From positions 886,061 through 950,060 of the forward strand of contig NW_014577078.1 of assembly GCF_000485595.1 (NCBI RefSeq): a stretch of 64,000 nt of DNA, given 5' to 3'. How positions within the stretch are numbered: the stretch's first letter is position 1; each line of letters starts with the position of its first letter. Below are positions 1 through 12,819 of this stretch, piece after piece. Below the pieces are notes generated by a model, which saw only the letters and a program-made list of their open reading frames with translations, made no database searches and was not told where the DNA came from. This DNA comes from Priapulus caudatus. Lineage: Eukaryota > Priapulida > Priapulimorpha > Priapulimorphida > Priapulidae. The translations under genes were made by a program, and so were the position numbers.

Positions 1-150
1 TCGATTCACGAATCGAATGCTTTGATTCACGGATCGAATGATTCGATTCACGGATCGAATGATTCGATTCACGGATCGAATGATTCGATTCACGGATCGA
101 ATGATTCGATTCCCGGATCGAAGTATTCGATTCACGGAATCGAATCATTC
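1..150. repeat. 21-bp satellite, left block
   Basis: Tandem copies of a 21-bp unit containing CACGGATCGAATGATTCGAT, itself partly palindromic (ATCGAATGATTCGAT). The block is cut by the window start. The same unit returns at 2252-2400. Confidence 0.9.
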
Positions 151-164
151 GATCCGTGGATCGA

Positions 165-760
165 AATAGAGGAAGAGGGACGAGGTATATGAGGAGGGGA
201 GAAGGTGGTACAGGAGGAGAGGGAGAAGGTAGAGGATGGTGGGAGAAGACGGAGGAGGTAGAGGAGGGGGAGAAAGTGGTGGAGAAGGAGGGGGAGGAGG
301 TAGAGGAGGAGGACGAGGAGTGGGGAGATAGGGGAGAGAGGAGGTAGAGGAGGTAGAGGAGGGGGAGAAGGTAGAAGAAGGAGGATGTAGAGGATGGCGG
401 GAGAAGGTGGAGGAGGTAGAGGAGAGTGAGAGAATGTGGAGGAAGTAGAGGAGGGGGAGAAGCTGGTGGAGAAGAAGGGGGAGGAGGTGGTGGGGAAAGA
501 GAAGGGGGAGGAGGTAGAGGAGGGGGAGGAAGGGGAGAAGGTGGTGAGTGAGGGAGGGAGGGAGGGGGTCGAGGTGGTAAGTGAGTGAGTGAGAGAGGGA
601 GGGACCGAGGTGGTGAGTGAGTGAGAGGGAGGGAGAGAGGTCGGGGGTCGAGGTGGTAAGTGAGTGAGTGAGAGAGGGAGGGACCGAGGTGGTGAGTGAG
701 AGGGAGGGAGAGAGGTCGGGGGTCGAGGTGGTAAGTGAGGGAGAGAGGGAGGGAGCGATC
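165..760. repeat. Purine-rich GGA/GAG low-complexity tract
   Basis: Almost pure A/G on the plus strand, with GGAGGTAGA-type units and later GGTGAGTGAGTGAGAG-type units of about 50-60 bp (around 540-740) repeated imperfectly. The opposite-strand reading frame here is Pro/Ser-rich only because of the repeat. Confidence 0.9.
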
Positions 761-904
761 GAGGCGTCTTGTGCTCACCGGCCGGCCCGCAGAATGCACT
801 TGTTGTAAGCGGGGAAATCCCACACGCCAGGGAAGTGATCGCGATGCGGGAACGCAACCGGTGTCAGAGGGAATGTACAAAACAGAGAAGGGAAGGTCAA
901 GGTC

Positions 905-2237
905 AGCGGTCGGGCCGCGAAATTTTTTTTCCCAAACGGTATAACATAGCGAAGAATTTAGCGCCTTCTGATTGGCTGCTTCGATTTGCTTAGACTAAAG
1001 AAAACCTTCAAAACGAGAGAACAAACGCTATTTGTAAATGTTTGTTTTGGTTTATGACCGCTAGATAAGTAAGTTTTCTGATGTATTTTCCATGAAAAAC
1101 ACATATTTTACTCATTAATATAACATATAATATCACTATAACTGCAATTCTTTGTGCAAATGTGTTATTTTCATCTCAATCTTAAGTTATGAGAGGATCG
1201 GGGCTCTCGTAATACTACATAGTTTACGTACGTATACACTCACACGTACAATAGCCCCCGTCGCTTCGTCGCAGGAGGAAGGAGCGAAGGGCTATAGTAC
1301 TAGTACGTATAGAGCTATACGTACTCGTACTCGTTGATGCTAGACTGAACAAAAAGTTTTCTGATGTATCAGTATTTTCCATGAAAAACTTAAAACACAC
1401 ATTTTACTCATTAATATAAAATATAATATATGATAATATCACTATAATTGCAATTTTTTGTGTACATGTATTTTCAAATGTAGACAATTACTAACAGTAA
1501 CACATGTGTCATTTAATAACAAATGTTTGTTTACTTTTTGCTCAGTCTAGCTAGCGTCAACGAGTACGAGTACGTATAGCTCTAGTACTATAGCCCTTCG
1601 CTCCTTCCTCCTGCGACAGAGCGAAGTGCTATGCTATAGTATGAGTACGTATACGTACGTATGTAGTATTACGAGATCAAGCCCTGTAACTGTAACTGTA
1701 ACTGTAACTGTAGACAACGAAATGAAGATGTATGCGTCACCAACAGAATCTGTCTCTTCGAAGCTTTATTACGTCGATCACCTTGAACGTGTACGAAACA
1801 CCGACGATGACGATGACGATTACGATTGCGTATACACTGCATATCCTGATGCCTGTTAATACTGCCGTATACGCAGAACGATACGCTAATCGTATTATCA
1901 TTTCCTAACTAAACCAAACTCGGCAGCTATAAGCCCAGACCCTCTCATAACTTAAGATTGAGATAAAAATAACACATTTGCACAAATAATTGCAATTATA
2001 GTAATATTATATGTTATATAAAATGAGTAAAATATGTTTTTTATGGAAAATACATCAGAAAACTTACTTATCTAGCGGTCATAAACCAAAACAAACATTT
2101 ACAAATAGCGTTTGTTCTCTTGTTTGGAAGGTTTTCTTCAGTCAAAGCAAATCGAAGCAGCCAATTAGGCGGCGCTAAATTCTTCCTATGTTGTACCGTT
2201 TGGGGAAAAAAAATTCGCGAGCCGGCCAGCCGGAAAG
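905..2237. mobile_element. Nested inverted-repeat (foldback) element
   Basis: Arms of about 300 bp at 905-1203 and 1937-2237 are near-identical inverted copies. Shared segments include TAGCGTTTGTTCTCT and its complement, and the GACCGCTAGATAAGTAAG region. A second inverted pair lies inside (about 1204-1345 and 1545-1690), and 1352-1480 repeats part of the left arm directly. No transposase frame is present. Both sides are flanked by, or include, the 21-bp satellite. Confidence 0.85.
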
Positions 2238-2251
2238 CACGTATTTCCGTG

Positions 2252-2400
2252 AATCGAATCATTCGATTCACGGATCGAATCATTCGATTCTCGGATCGAA
2301 TAATTCGATTCACGGATCGAATGATTCGATTCGCGGATCGAATGATTCGATTCCAAAACCGAATGGTTTGATGCCAGGATCGAATGGTTTGATTCTCTTT
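2252..2400. repeat. 21-bp satellite, right block
   Basis: Degenerate copies of the same ATCGAAT-ATTCGAT unit as at the window start, decaying rightwards (ATCGAATGGTTTGAT). Confidence 0.88.
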
Positions 2401-2460
2401 TCTGATATAAAATCAAATAATGTGAACATTTAAAACAGGGAATTATTGTCGATTTATTGC

Positions 2461-2575
2461 ATATAACATATGATTAAATAATCAAATATTATATGCGATA
2501 AATCAAATGTTATATGTGATAAATCGAATGTTATATATGTGATAAATCGAATGTTATATGTGATAAACTGATAAA
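2461..2575. repeat. AT-rich tandem repeat, about 22-24 bp
   Basis: Repeats of GATAAATCGAATGTTATAT with small indels. Unlike the neighbouring satellite, although ATCGAAT is shared. Confidence 0.8.
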
Positions 2576-5500
2576 TCAACCATAAAACAAAAATCGAATT
2601 ATGAAACAAAAAACATGCCATACATTGGTGCCAAACCGGGAATGTGATGGGAACATTGTCAGTTGTATTGGAGTCACATCACATTTTGTATGTATTTCAC
2701 TAAATGTATTGCACTCTATCCTCCCCCTTCTGAGAACATTCATAAACTAGCGGATATTTCTAGATGGGTTTATACTATATAATGCATTCAAATAGTGTAC
2801 TGATGTAATTTGCACATGCTATTGACTACCTTGAAACAATACATCAGACGTCTTGTCTTGATTTATTAATTACTAAAATTTGTAAATAATAAGAGTACTT
2901 TACATAATATAGTGAATAACTCAGAAAATGTGCTGCTTACTTTGTTCTAGCATGTCACTGAATTGTATTGTAGTTTGTACCCGATTTCTCTACTAAAAAG
3001 GCAGCAGCAGGAAAGAAATTACCAATAGTCTATTAATCCCAGACTATTGAATTTACTTACTGAGTTCAAAACGAGTGAGTTAGGTTGCACCAACAGCTAG
3101 TTTAGTGTGATCTATTGCTTATCTCAGTTTTGCACTATTGGTTCATGACTGGCACGGATGAATAACCAGTGATTATAATTTGAGCTATTTATTTCTTGTT
3201 ATTTTTATGTCACTGAAAATCTTATTTAACCTAAACTCAGTGTAGGCCATAACAGTTGTCTGAGAAAACCCAGGTTAACATTCCTTGTCAGGCATGTTGA
3301 TCAATAACGTATCAACATTGAAGCAATAACATATATATATAAAAGCCTCTTCCTGGTTTAACAGAAAATTTCGCAGGATCACATTGATCGAATGCCGTGC
3401 AGAATCGCATTTAACTAGCCTGATAGTTTTCCATGGATAGTTTGTCATATTAATTATGATATCAGGGGTTAATAGTGACAAATTGTATTGACAAATGAGT
3501 AATGTCATTATTAACCCCTGTGTTATTATTATGTGTGATGATAGTTCCGTTGGTGTGGATGATCACTATAAAACGCGGAAGTCATTTTCATATATATACC
3601 AGGAAATTCATATCATGTGTATAGATCTGTGTGCATTTAAGTTTAAAATTTACGTCCTGGAAACGTAGGCGGCAATGATGTTTAATTAGTGGCATGTCGT
3701 GGCTGGCAATCGATGAAAGTTGTATGAAGGTTCCCCTGGCCCATACCATTAATGCTGTTTTTACTGAACATTGCGTTAAAAGTTGAAGAAGTGTCTAAAT
3801 TGATGAATGCATTGTCAAGTCATGCCAAGTAAAAGTGGCATGTGTAAATGTATAACTTATATCGTGTATTTTGTCTAGAACTCGTATTCCGATTTAAATT
3901 ACTACACATGTAACATTGTAAAAACCATGTTCACAATACAACCAAACTATACTTTTGCTAGAATAATAACTGGCTGATTAAACTAGTTGCTGTCAAAATG
4001 AATTATTTATTTACATTTTCCAGTTCCATTTGAAACAGTTCAAACTGGAAAAACTGCTTGGAGGTGTAATATTGCTGCATACGCTAGTACTGTCACTAGC
4101 ATAATTCTAATCTGCAGAGCCCTTAGAAGCAGCCATGGTTGGGTTAATGTTATTTTTTTGGAGTGTCTCATACTCTATTAGACATGCTGTCATATACTTC
4201 ATAATGCAGAATCATTGTAACTGTGCTGCTATGTAAGGTATTGCCTATACGTTTTTTTATTAGTGCAGACTGCAGACTGGTCCATAGACGTTTGACCGAC
4301 CCTGCCTATAATGTGGACCATTTCGCATCAAATTGGCTGAAAGAATAATGTGTTTTGAACTGTTATCTGTGACCACGCTTGTGGAATCTTATGAAGTAAC
4401 ATTTGCTAAAAGCCTTAGAGAATCTATGGAAAAGTATCTCTTATACTGACAACTTACTGCTGTAGATTCAAACTTTCTTTACGAGATATTGAAGGATTGA
4501 ACCAACTTTAATTTACTTCATATGCTGATGTTACTTTAGATTTAAATTGACAATACTGTGGCAAAAACCTTTGTAGTCGTTTACAAAGGCTAAAAATTTT
4601 GGAATTCATTAATCTGAGACCCTAACATTTTGCAGCTGAATCCCAGCATACGATTGTGATTCCATGTTTTGAGGTGCCTGCTTAATCCAGGATTCAATTA
4701 AGTTTTCCACAAGATTAGCAGTAGCTGGGATAAAATAGACTGGCTTGAGCCTATTTTAGGAGCCCTATAGGACGTACATGCGTCGTCATCAACATCGTCA
4801 TTTTCACACAGCATCACCTCAACCCTAGCCCTTCCCCTAACGTTAACCTAACCCTCACATAAACTCTAATATAATTCTATTCATAACCCAATGATGTATG
4901 TTAGTTATGTTTAGGGTCAAAATTAGGCTTTATCTGCTTAGGGCGATCAACAAGGCGATATATTACTTTTCTTGTGCGTGTCTTGTACTTGTCTTTTGTC
5001 TTTGTCTTTTGTCTTTTGTCTTTTGTCTTGTACTTTGTCTTGTATTGTGAGAAATCTTGTACATGCCCGGCCAGTCACCCATTTGTGTACTGTGGGGTCA
5101 ACTCGTATCTCCAACAGGTGGTTGTAACTGCATTCTTATCAGGGGACCAATGTCAACGATGATTGGAGCGAAGATTAGTGCGATAACTAGCCTTCTCTCC
5201 TAAACCGGTATCAGAAGCACTTGCATGTTTTGTCCTGTAGACTGAGTTAAGCCCAACTATGTGATCATTCTGACAACAGGCCGCTAGGTTTGTAACTGGT
5301 CTAAAAGGAACGTTAATCTAAATAAGTAAAAACGAATAATCCTAACCTAGTGGCAATAATCTATAAAACTTAACTGCTAACAAAATTCTGAAAGAGAGTC
5401 AAGTTAAATTGTCTCTGTATCAACATGCACACCAAGTGACAAAGTTTTCTCTCCAGTTTACTATTCTTTTTGTATTAGTTATTGGTCAATATGCTGTGCT

Positions 5501-7494
5501 TATTTTCGATCACAATATTAATGTAACGTAATATTTGGGAAACAGTCAAATGACTACTGTCAAAGGCCTGTAAACTTGGCCAAGGTAATTAGGGTGACAA
5601 ATTATCTGGGTTGTGTGCGCAATTAGCTAGCTCACTGGCGCGAAGCTTCACCTGTATTAGTAATGACCAATTATCCTCTTATCTTTTCATAGCTCAGGTG
5701 TGGAAGTATTTTTTTGATCAACAATTACGATCGCCATGGGCTATCCTGCGTGCCCCTGCTTAGTCTAAACAAAGTAGTGACTTGCACGAGCTCAGAAAAC
5801 GGAGGGGGGAGAGAGGGAGGGAGGGAAAAAGCTGGAGAGGTGAGCGGGATGATAGAGAAGGAGAGGTTCGATTAAATTCATTCATATTTCCCATTCGGTT
5901 GTTTATGTAAAATAATGATAACCCCTCGTCCAAAGACATATTCTGAGAGCCATCTTTACTTGCTCACTGCTCACGATGGTTGTTGCAAGTCTAGACGGGG
6001 GTGGGGGGGACAAGCTAGATGCTACAATGTAACGTTGCCGAGCCTTGATTACCTTGTATTGTAAAAAGGCGAGACGAGGCTTGCAAAGCCAGAGAGGCAT
6101 ATTCATAATAACTTGGCGCAATTTCATAACAATGTTGTATATATCCAGAAGCTTTGACTACACAGAATCATAGAATCGTTCGAACTGTTTTTGTCAGATT
6201 ATTTCTTATTGTTTGTTTCTCTGCTACGAATCTATCCTTAGTAAAAAAAGTTATTAAAAGGTAAACCGAGCCACCCGCTACCCTAGATTGAGAATATTAT
6301 ATTAAACCTCGCGTGTATACCATGCTGGTAGGAGGGTAATTACTGTCTTCTATCCATCCCGGAATCTCTACCCGTAGATTGAGTCCGTGTGGCTGGATAG
6401 TGTATTAGATTGTGAATCCAGTACGCTTCTCTTTCCATTCTGATGGGGATCGTATGCGTGAAGGGGGGTGGGGTGAAAATAGTTTAGAATTAAGTAAGTA
6501 TATGCGGCTGAAATTTCTCTTAAAAGTTGTTCCTAAGTGTTTTTCCCCGAGCAACGCCGGTTACCAGGCTAGTGTCTTGTAACATTCTTTATTCATTATA
6601 CAGCAATATATGGACCGATTGCAATCCATGATCGTTTCTGAATGTGTCCATGTATAGATGACAGATGGCAGCACTTGATGTTAACCAGTCACTTGCGCGT
6701 CATGTGGCGTGCGTGCGTGCCCACAGACGTGGTCATGTCAGCATAGAAATCAGGGATAAGAAATACATTTTTGATCGAATATTAGATATGATTTTGAAGT
6801 TTTAAATGAGTGTATTGGCAGCTTACCAATGGTTCAATTTCTATCGATAAAAGGAATTGTGCTCCAGAAATCAGAAGATATGTTCAAAACGGAGGAGTAT
6901 TTCCTCTTTCTCTTAGTGATACACCGTACACATAATGAATAGGCTAGTATTCGAATTTAGAAACGGATTGAATAATACAGTACGAGTGCCATATATTTAT
7001 GCAGTGCCAGTTGAGTGTTGATACACAGACATAGTTATGCATGCGTGTGTATTTAGTCGTGTATTTTGTGTACCTAGGTATGTTTTACAGAGGAAACTAG
7101 TTTTTTACTACACGCACATCAAATAACATGGATCAAAGTCACCAAATATTCAAATTCAGTGTAATAAACGGACATGAATGCCATGAAAATAACTATTCCA
7201 CAAATTTTAATTAACTTACTTACAAGTGGAGTTTAGAAGGTGTAATTGTGATAAGTATGTATCTGATATTGGTCTAATACTCTAATTGGTCTAAAGATGC
7301 GACATAAAAAATGACTTTGTAGTTGACGCTTGAACTTGGTGGCAGCAACATTTCTAGGTCATAAGGATTTTCAAAATCAGTAGTTTAGCCCGCTGAGGTG
7401 AGGGTGTAGCTAATACTGAATGGCCTTACCAAGCTTCTCATGTTGTCAGCTAGTGGTTGTTGTCTTTTATAGCTCTGCTTATTTGATCTTTTAG
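2576..7494. other. No gene seen
   Basis: AT-rich sequence with no supportable exon. It includes a TTTTGTC microsatellite at about 4985-5045, a short purine tract at 5805-5870 and the small palindrome at 3463-3520. Confidence 0.6.
3463..3520. repeat. 58-bp inverted-repeat element, CAGGGG ends
   Basis: Ends CAGGGGTTAATAGTGACA and its complement (17 of 18 positions) around a 20-bp centre. The termini resemble the other CAGG-bounded palindromes in this window, but I see no target duplication. Confidence 0.5.
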
Positions 7495-7590
7495 GGGTGT
7501 TGAGGTCGGGGACAGTGCCAACGTGCCAATCTGAGCCCCATGACATCAGATCGGGGGACGTCAGGAGTGGAGCTACAGCTCAACTCTCCG
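7495..7590 (+). CDS. Candidate orphan exon
   Basis: A pyrimidine-containing acceptor (ATTTGATCTTTTAG) and a strong donor (TCTCCG|GTGAGT) bound 96 nt open in only one frame (phase 1 to 1; includes SEPHDIRSGDVRSGA). The phase does not fit the first known LARP4 junction. No family recognised; it may be an untranslated or unrelated exon, or chance. Confidence 0.28.
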
Positions 7591-8430
7591 GTGAGTATAT
7601 AGACTCTTATATTGCGCATATCCATTTCCAGCCACACCTCCACTCTGTGGCCCCACCCCACCCTGTGTACAGCTGTCTCTAGCCTCCTGCCCCTCGCGAT
7701 GTAGGTACTGATGCTAGCCCCTCCTCATGTGGGTCCATCTCCAGTCCCCATCCTCTGCTCCTAGATACTCATCATAATGTTGTACGACACTGCCCCAGTA
7801 TTCGTGTGTGATTGTACTTCTCATATATAACTGAATATTATAATGTTTTTTGTGCAACAAATGATATTCAATTGATATTCTTACACACATACTTAAAATT
7901 TTGTAGCTATGTAATAGCCGTATAATGATGCATAATTAATTACATTACTGATTGGTTACGGATGTAGCCTGTAGCCATGCATCTATACAAATGTTGAATG
8001 CTGCTGTCCCTGATATGGCAATTAAGATCACTAAAATGGGAATTCATTATTACAGATTATAGGCCATCGTTTTTCTAAAGAAAGTCTAGGGACCAGCATC
8101 AATAACTCAGATTAACTATACACATGTCTATGTCAGGTGCAATAATGTAATCCAACACAATAGTACAAAAACAGAAAGGTATGAACTTTGTGGTAGGAAA
8201 TATTTCGTTATGTGTACCGTTCTTGAAAATGGCACTGCTTTCCAGGGATGCCTTAAAATGTACTAATTCTTGTTCATGGTACTGTACACATTTCTTCTCA
8301 AGTTGTGGATGCAAGTAACACTGATATGAACTTAATTATGCCTGGCCAGTGGTCATGACCTTGGTGCACACATCTTGAGTGAAAGTGAAATACCTTGACA
8401 TGTGGTAGAACAGCAATCTATATATTAACT

Positions 8431-8516
8431 AGACAGAGGGCACTCACGGAGAGTGCATACCTCCGCGAGCATCTAACATGTATGTGCTCGCTGGTGGCGG
8501 CTGCTGACTGACTCGC
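8431..8516. repeat. Dispersed repeat, copy 1
   Basis: About 85 bp starting ACTAGACAGAGGGCACTC and containing GAGTGCATACCTCCGCGAGC; nearly identical to 10904-10998. Followed directly by GTGC repeats. Confidence 0.88.
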
Positions 8517-8517
8517 C

Positions 8518-8557
<40 letters not shown>

Positions 8558-8595
8558 TCCGTGTGTGCCCATGTGCGTGTATGTGTGTGTGTACG

Positions 8596-8642
<47 letters not shown>

Positions 8643-8655
8643 TGCGTGCGTGCGA
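8517..8655. repeat. (GTGC)n microsatellite
   Basis: Two runs of GTGC separated by a GTGTAT-type interruption. Cys/His/Thr/Arg-rich reading frames over it are artefacts of the repeat. Confidence 0.95.
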
Positions 8656-10400
8656 TTTCTTCGTTTTCTAAATAGGGGTGATATCATGGTACACTAACTC
8701 ATATATATATGTTTGCTAAGTCTGCAATTTTTGTTAGATAATCAAGGGATTGATGGTTCATTCTTGGAATGTTTGGTTCAACTATAGTGCACAGCAATTT
8801 CAAACCGGACATTTAATAAGTCGTGGCAAGAATACTATCTGAAGTACACGAATAGAGAAAATAAATAATAGAGGGAATGAATCTCTCTATTCATCTACTC
8901 CGGTTACTGTACGACTGAATAATTAATATTGTGTACCGGATTGGCATCTTGGGTCTAGGATTTGCTGATGCTGCATACTATATATAGTCACTAAGTTTCA
9001 CCTGACTTGTAAGTTTTACCCTTGTGTGAAGTTGTGTCTGATAATCTTGCACGTTTATCAGATATTTTTGACGAGGCATTATTCTGCCTTCGAATTAAAC
9101 TGTGTGAAGGCCTTGTTTATTTGACCAAAAAATAGGAAAGATGTCATCAAGCAAAATATTGTTGACACCTAATGCTCGTGATGCATCTCTAAGCCTTCCA
9201 ACATTTGCAACTACAACACATGTGAGTAAATAAAGTTGAAAAAAGTGGAGAGCGTACATACAGGTTTGGTTTGCGTACGTCAAGCATGCAGTCAACATAA
9301 TTTTACAGGGTTAGGGCTATACACTAGTATTAGTAATACTACTGTGGGCTATCGATGTAATTATTAGGACGAAATCAGTCACATGAGCCTGAGATTGCCT
9401 GTTTAACTAAATACAAGTCCCTGTATGACTTTCGTTAGGTGTGGTGCTCTATCAGTCGTCGACGCATTGGAACGAGATCAAGCGAAACACAGCTTCCTGC
9501 GTAATGCATCCCGCATCTTGTGCGTTTACACAGCCACTCGTTATCGGTTTATTTTTGGTAGCGCTATTGTAAGAGATATGCTGGAAGAGGCTGGCAGTCA
9601 GGGAGGAGGGGCAGAGAGGCAGGCAGGCATAGGCACGTGGTTCCCATGAGCTGTAGGATGAGCGTCAAGGACTCGCATGGGCGCTGCCATGTTGCGGCAC
9701 CGGCCCGACACTAACAGATGCACGTATGTCGATCGTCTCTGTTTGCTCACTTGTCTTTAAAACCGGACTTATTAACTGGTGCGTTTGTTGTTGACCTGAT
9801 CGCGGGTGGCGTGCGTTTGACGTCGAGTTCGAGAGGTGTGCTCATTCACGATGTCTACTTATTGAACGAACAATTTCAATGAGATTTCAGTGTTGTGATT
9901 ATGGGAAGCAAGTGCATGGAAAATTTTGTTGTGCAGGTCAATTCACTCGGTGAATAAAGACTCGGGTTTGTATTACAACGAGATTGGCTTCACCCCTCAA
10001 AAACCAACCCAACTGTAAATGGCTGTATAGTTATGGTGAAAAAGGACGAAGCATTTATTACATCCATTCATACGCTTGTGTGTGTGTTCTACTTCTAAGT
10101 GATGAGCGCGTGACCAGTACGTACTAAAGGTCAGTGCAAAATAGTATGCGGATCTATACCTGATCGTAGTGTCCAAGAAGTGTGATACAGAGCATATATA
10201 ATTCGTAAGGCTTGCAGACGGACCTGGTAGTACACCAACTAAAGATGTACATGGTGTACGTAGTCTAATTTTAGAACAGCTGCAGCGTCTTATCTCGCAC
10301 TTCTGTACACGTTAAAACGCTCTCTGGAATTTACTCAGCCTGTATAAAAAGTGTCGAGCATCTTTAGCAAATTAGGAATTGGATATTTACTTGTTGCACG
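8656..10400. other. No gene seen
   Basis: Unique-looking AT-rich sequence. Around 9640-9850 the GC and CpG content rises, without a recognisable exon. Confidence 0.5.
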
Positions 10401-10576
10401 TGTAGACCTCCACGTGCGCTTGACATTGCGTGACCGTCAGTGAAGTGGATTAGTTTCGTGTCACGGCAGATTCAAGTGCTTTGTAAGCCTTTTATGGTGA
10501 CAAATTCACCGACGTCGCGTGTTGGCGTGACTGCAACTGTCGAGCACTTCGCTCCGTCGCGTGACAAGCCATCAGG

Positions 10577-10678
10577 ATGGGAAACACCGTGGTAGGAACG
10601 GTTCCTGTGTTCTGCAAGACGGTGTTCTGTACGCCAGTGTACCCCGTGCATGGATCGTTAGTACCGTACAGCTGCCGG
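10577..10678 (+). CDS. Candidate alternative first coding exon
   Basis: An ATG in strong Kozak context (A at -3, G at +4) opens 34 codons, MGNTVVGTVPVFCKTVFC and on, ending TGCCGG|GTGAGT in phase 0. The preceding 100 bp is CpG-rich. Phase 0 would fit directly onto LARP4 exon 2 at 40049, so it could be an alternative first exon with an N-myristoylation-like MGN start. There is no similarity evidence. It may also be the first exon of something else, or chance. Confidence 0.3.
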
Positions 10679-10903
10679 GTGAGTGTCAATACCGACTTGT
10701 GCGCGAGCGTGCATGCTCGGTGAGTGTTACACACCTGACAGGTATGGCGATAGCGTCATACATTTCAGATTGACGGTCGCATGTTCTCTGAATCGGGTGG
10801 TTTGGGATCTGTGAAGTGTGCCCGCGTGATGACGAGCGGTCTTATGGGATGTCATTGTGGTGTGAGATTACATAATAAGAGTTACATAAGAATAACATTT
10901 TAA

Positions 10904-11393
10904 TACTAGACAGAGGGCACTCACGGAGAGTGCATACCTCCGCGAGCATGTAACATGTATGTGCTCGCTGGTGGCGGCTGCTGACTGACTCGCCTGCTGC
11001 TGCCTCGCCGCTCACTGGTGGCTGCTGCTGACTCGCCACTCGCTGACTCGACGCGCTATCGATCGCCCCGCCCGCTCGCTGACTCTAGTTTCAGTTTTAG
11101 TTGCAGTTTCTAGTAGTTCTAGCTTGTAGTAGTAGAATCGCTGAAATATTGATTGTTGCGCGCAAGCGAGCGAGCTGCTGCTGACTCGACGCCCTAAGGC
11201 GAGCTGGTGCTGAATCGATAGCTGCTGGCTACACACACACACACGAACACATCACACGAGAGGGATCACATTACCTCCCTGCAACTCCGTTGCGCGGAGG
11301 TAAAGAGTACATAATCTTGTGGACGTTGGTTAAAAAGAGAGAGACAGAGAGAGAGAGAGACAGAGAGACAGAGAGACAGAGAGACAGAGAGAC

Positions 11394-11457
<64 letters not shown>

Positions 11458-12355
11458 GCAGGCAGGCAGGGTCAGGCAGGCAGGCAGTCAGGCAGGCAGG
11501 CAGGCATTAGCAGGCAGTCACGTCAGTCCAGTCAGTCCAGCTCAGTCAAGTCCAGTACGCAGTCCAGCAGTCAGTCAGTCCAGATCAGTCAGTCAGTCAG
11601 TCAGTCAGTTCAGTCATGTCAGTCAGTTCAGTTCAGTCAGTCAGTCAGTCAGCTTCCAGTCAGTCAGATCAGACAGCACAAATAGAAAGCGGACATGGAG
11701 ATGAAGAGAGAATATTACAAGAACCAACAGTAAGCTAGAGCACTCGGAGAGCCACAGGACCTCAACGCCAAGGCAAGCTGAATTCTCTTATGTGAAATTT
11801 TTTTATTTATTTAATTAATTAAGTGGAAAAATTTAATTAATTAATTAAATTAATTAATTGCGATCCGGTATCACGCACCAAAAGTAATCAATTTTAAGTT
11901 AGCCCCATTTCCTGAAGCTATCCTGGAAATTTTATCTATTAATTAATTAGTTTTAATTAATTAATTGGGATCCCGGATCCACAAACCAAAAAATTAATCA
12001 TTCTAAGTTACCCAATTTCCTGACCGTTATCCTGAAAATTTTATTAATTGAATGAATGAATGTAATTAATTAATCGGATCTGGATTCGCCACAAAATCTC
12101 ATCATTTTCTGGACGCATATCTTGAAAAATTTTATGAGCAATCCGTCCATAACTTTTCAGTTAGCGCTTAACCTGTATGAATACAGGCGGTTCCCGGCGG
12201 CTGGCAGGGGGGGGGTGGGCGGGGCCAATCTAGCCAATCAGCGAGCGTACACGACGCCCACAAAACCACAAACCCCACAAACCAACACTCAAACAGCGAA
12301 CACGCTCGGTGAAACATAACCTCTGCCAAGCCCCTGGCAGGAGGTAATGAAGATT
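10904..12355. repeat. Composite dispersed repeat element, copy 2
   Basis: Starts with the ACTAGACAGAGGGCACTC head shared with 8431. It then carries (GA)n at 11341-11453 and CAGTCAGG/GTCA runs at 11455-11670. Next come about three copies of a 120-bp unit (TTAATTAATT followed by a GATCCGG motif and TTCCTGA) at 11800-12140. It ends GTCCATAACTTTTCAGTTA and GGCAGGAGGTAATGAAG. Head and tail share an inverted ACCTCC/GGAGGT. The layout recalls abundant invertebrate repeats of this type; no coding capacity. Confidence 0.7.
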
Positions 12356-12819
12356 GTAAGTTTTACTGCATATATATATCAAGAGTCCATAATAGAGAAG
12401 AGTAATGACACTAGTTTTAAACAGCGTGTTTGCGTAGTTTTTTTCAACTTGAATTTTATTCTATCAATATGTGAAATAAATATATTCAAACTTTACCTTA
12501 CACGCTTGAGTTTTGTATCTCTGATTCTCCCTTAGATCATAAATGACCCACCAACCACCAGGAGTATTACCTGAAAATTCGTGTGTTGATTCTTTCAAAA
12601 AAAGTTTTTTGAATACGACACGGTTTCGTCACTATAAATTATATTCTCTCACAATTTGCATGACATGAAGCAAAGTTTCTGACAGGGCAGCTATATATAT
12701 ATGAGATAAGTCTATCTGTGTGCACGTATCTAAAAACAACATATTAATGTTGTTGTTGTTATTGTGCCAAAAAACAGATACCAAACTTATTTTTAGAGAT
12801 TTATTATTATTATTTTATT

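Noticed and set aside
1-150. CRISPR array
   Set aside because: The 21-bp units are contiguous with no unique spacers, and the DNA is from an animal.
132-857. 241-codon Pro/Ser-rich frame on the minus strand
   Set aside because: Produced by the purine-rich tract; no Kozak, splice or family support.
8517-8655. Cys/His/Arg/Thr repeat protein
   Set aside because: GTGC repeats give similar frames at 32.7, 39.1, 41.5, 55.6 and 62.5 kb, so they are microsatellite translations.
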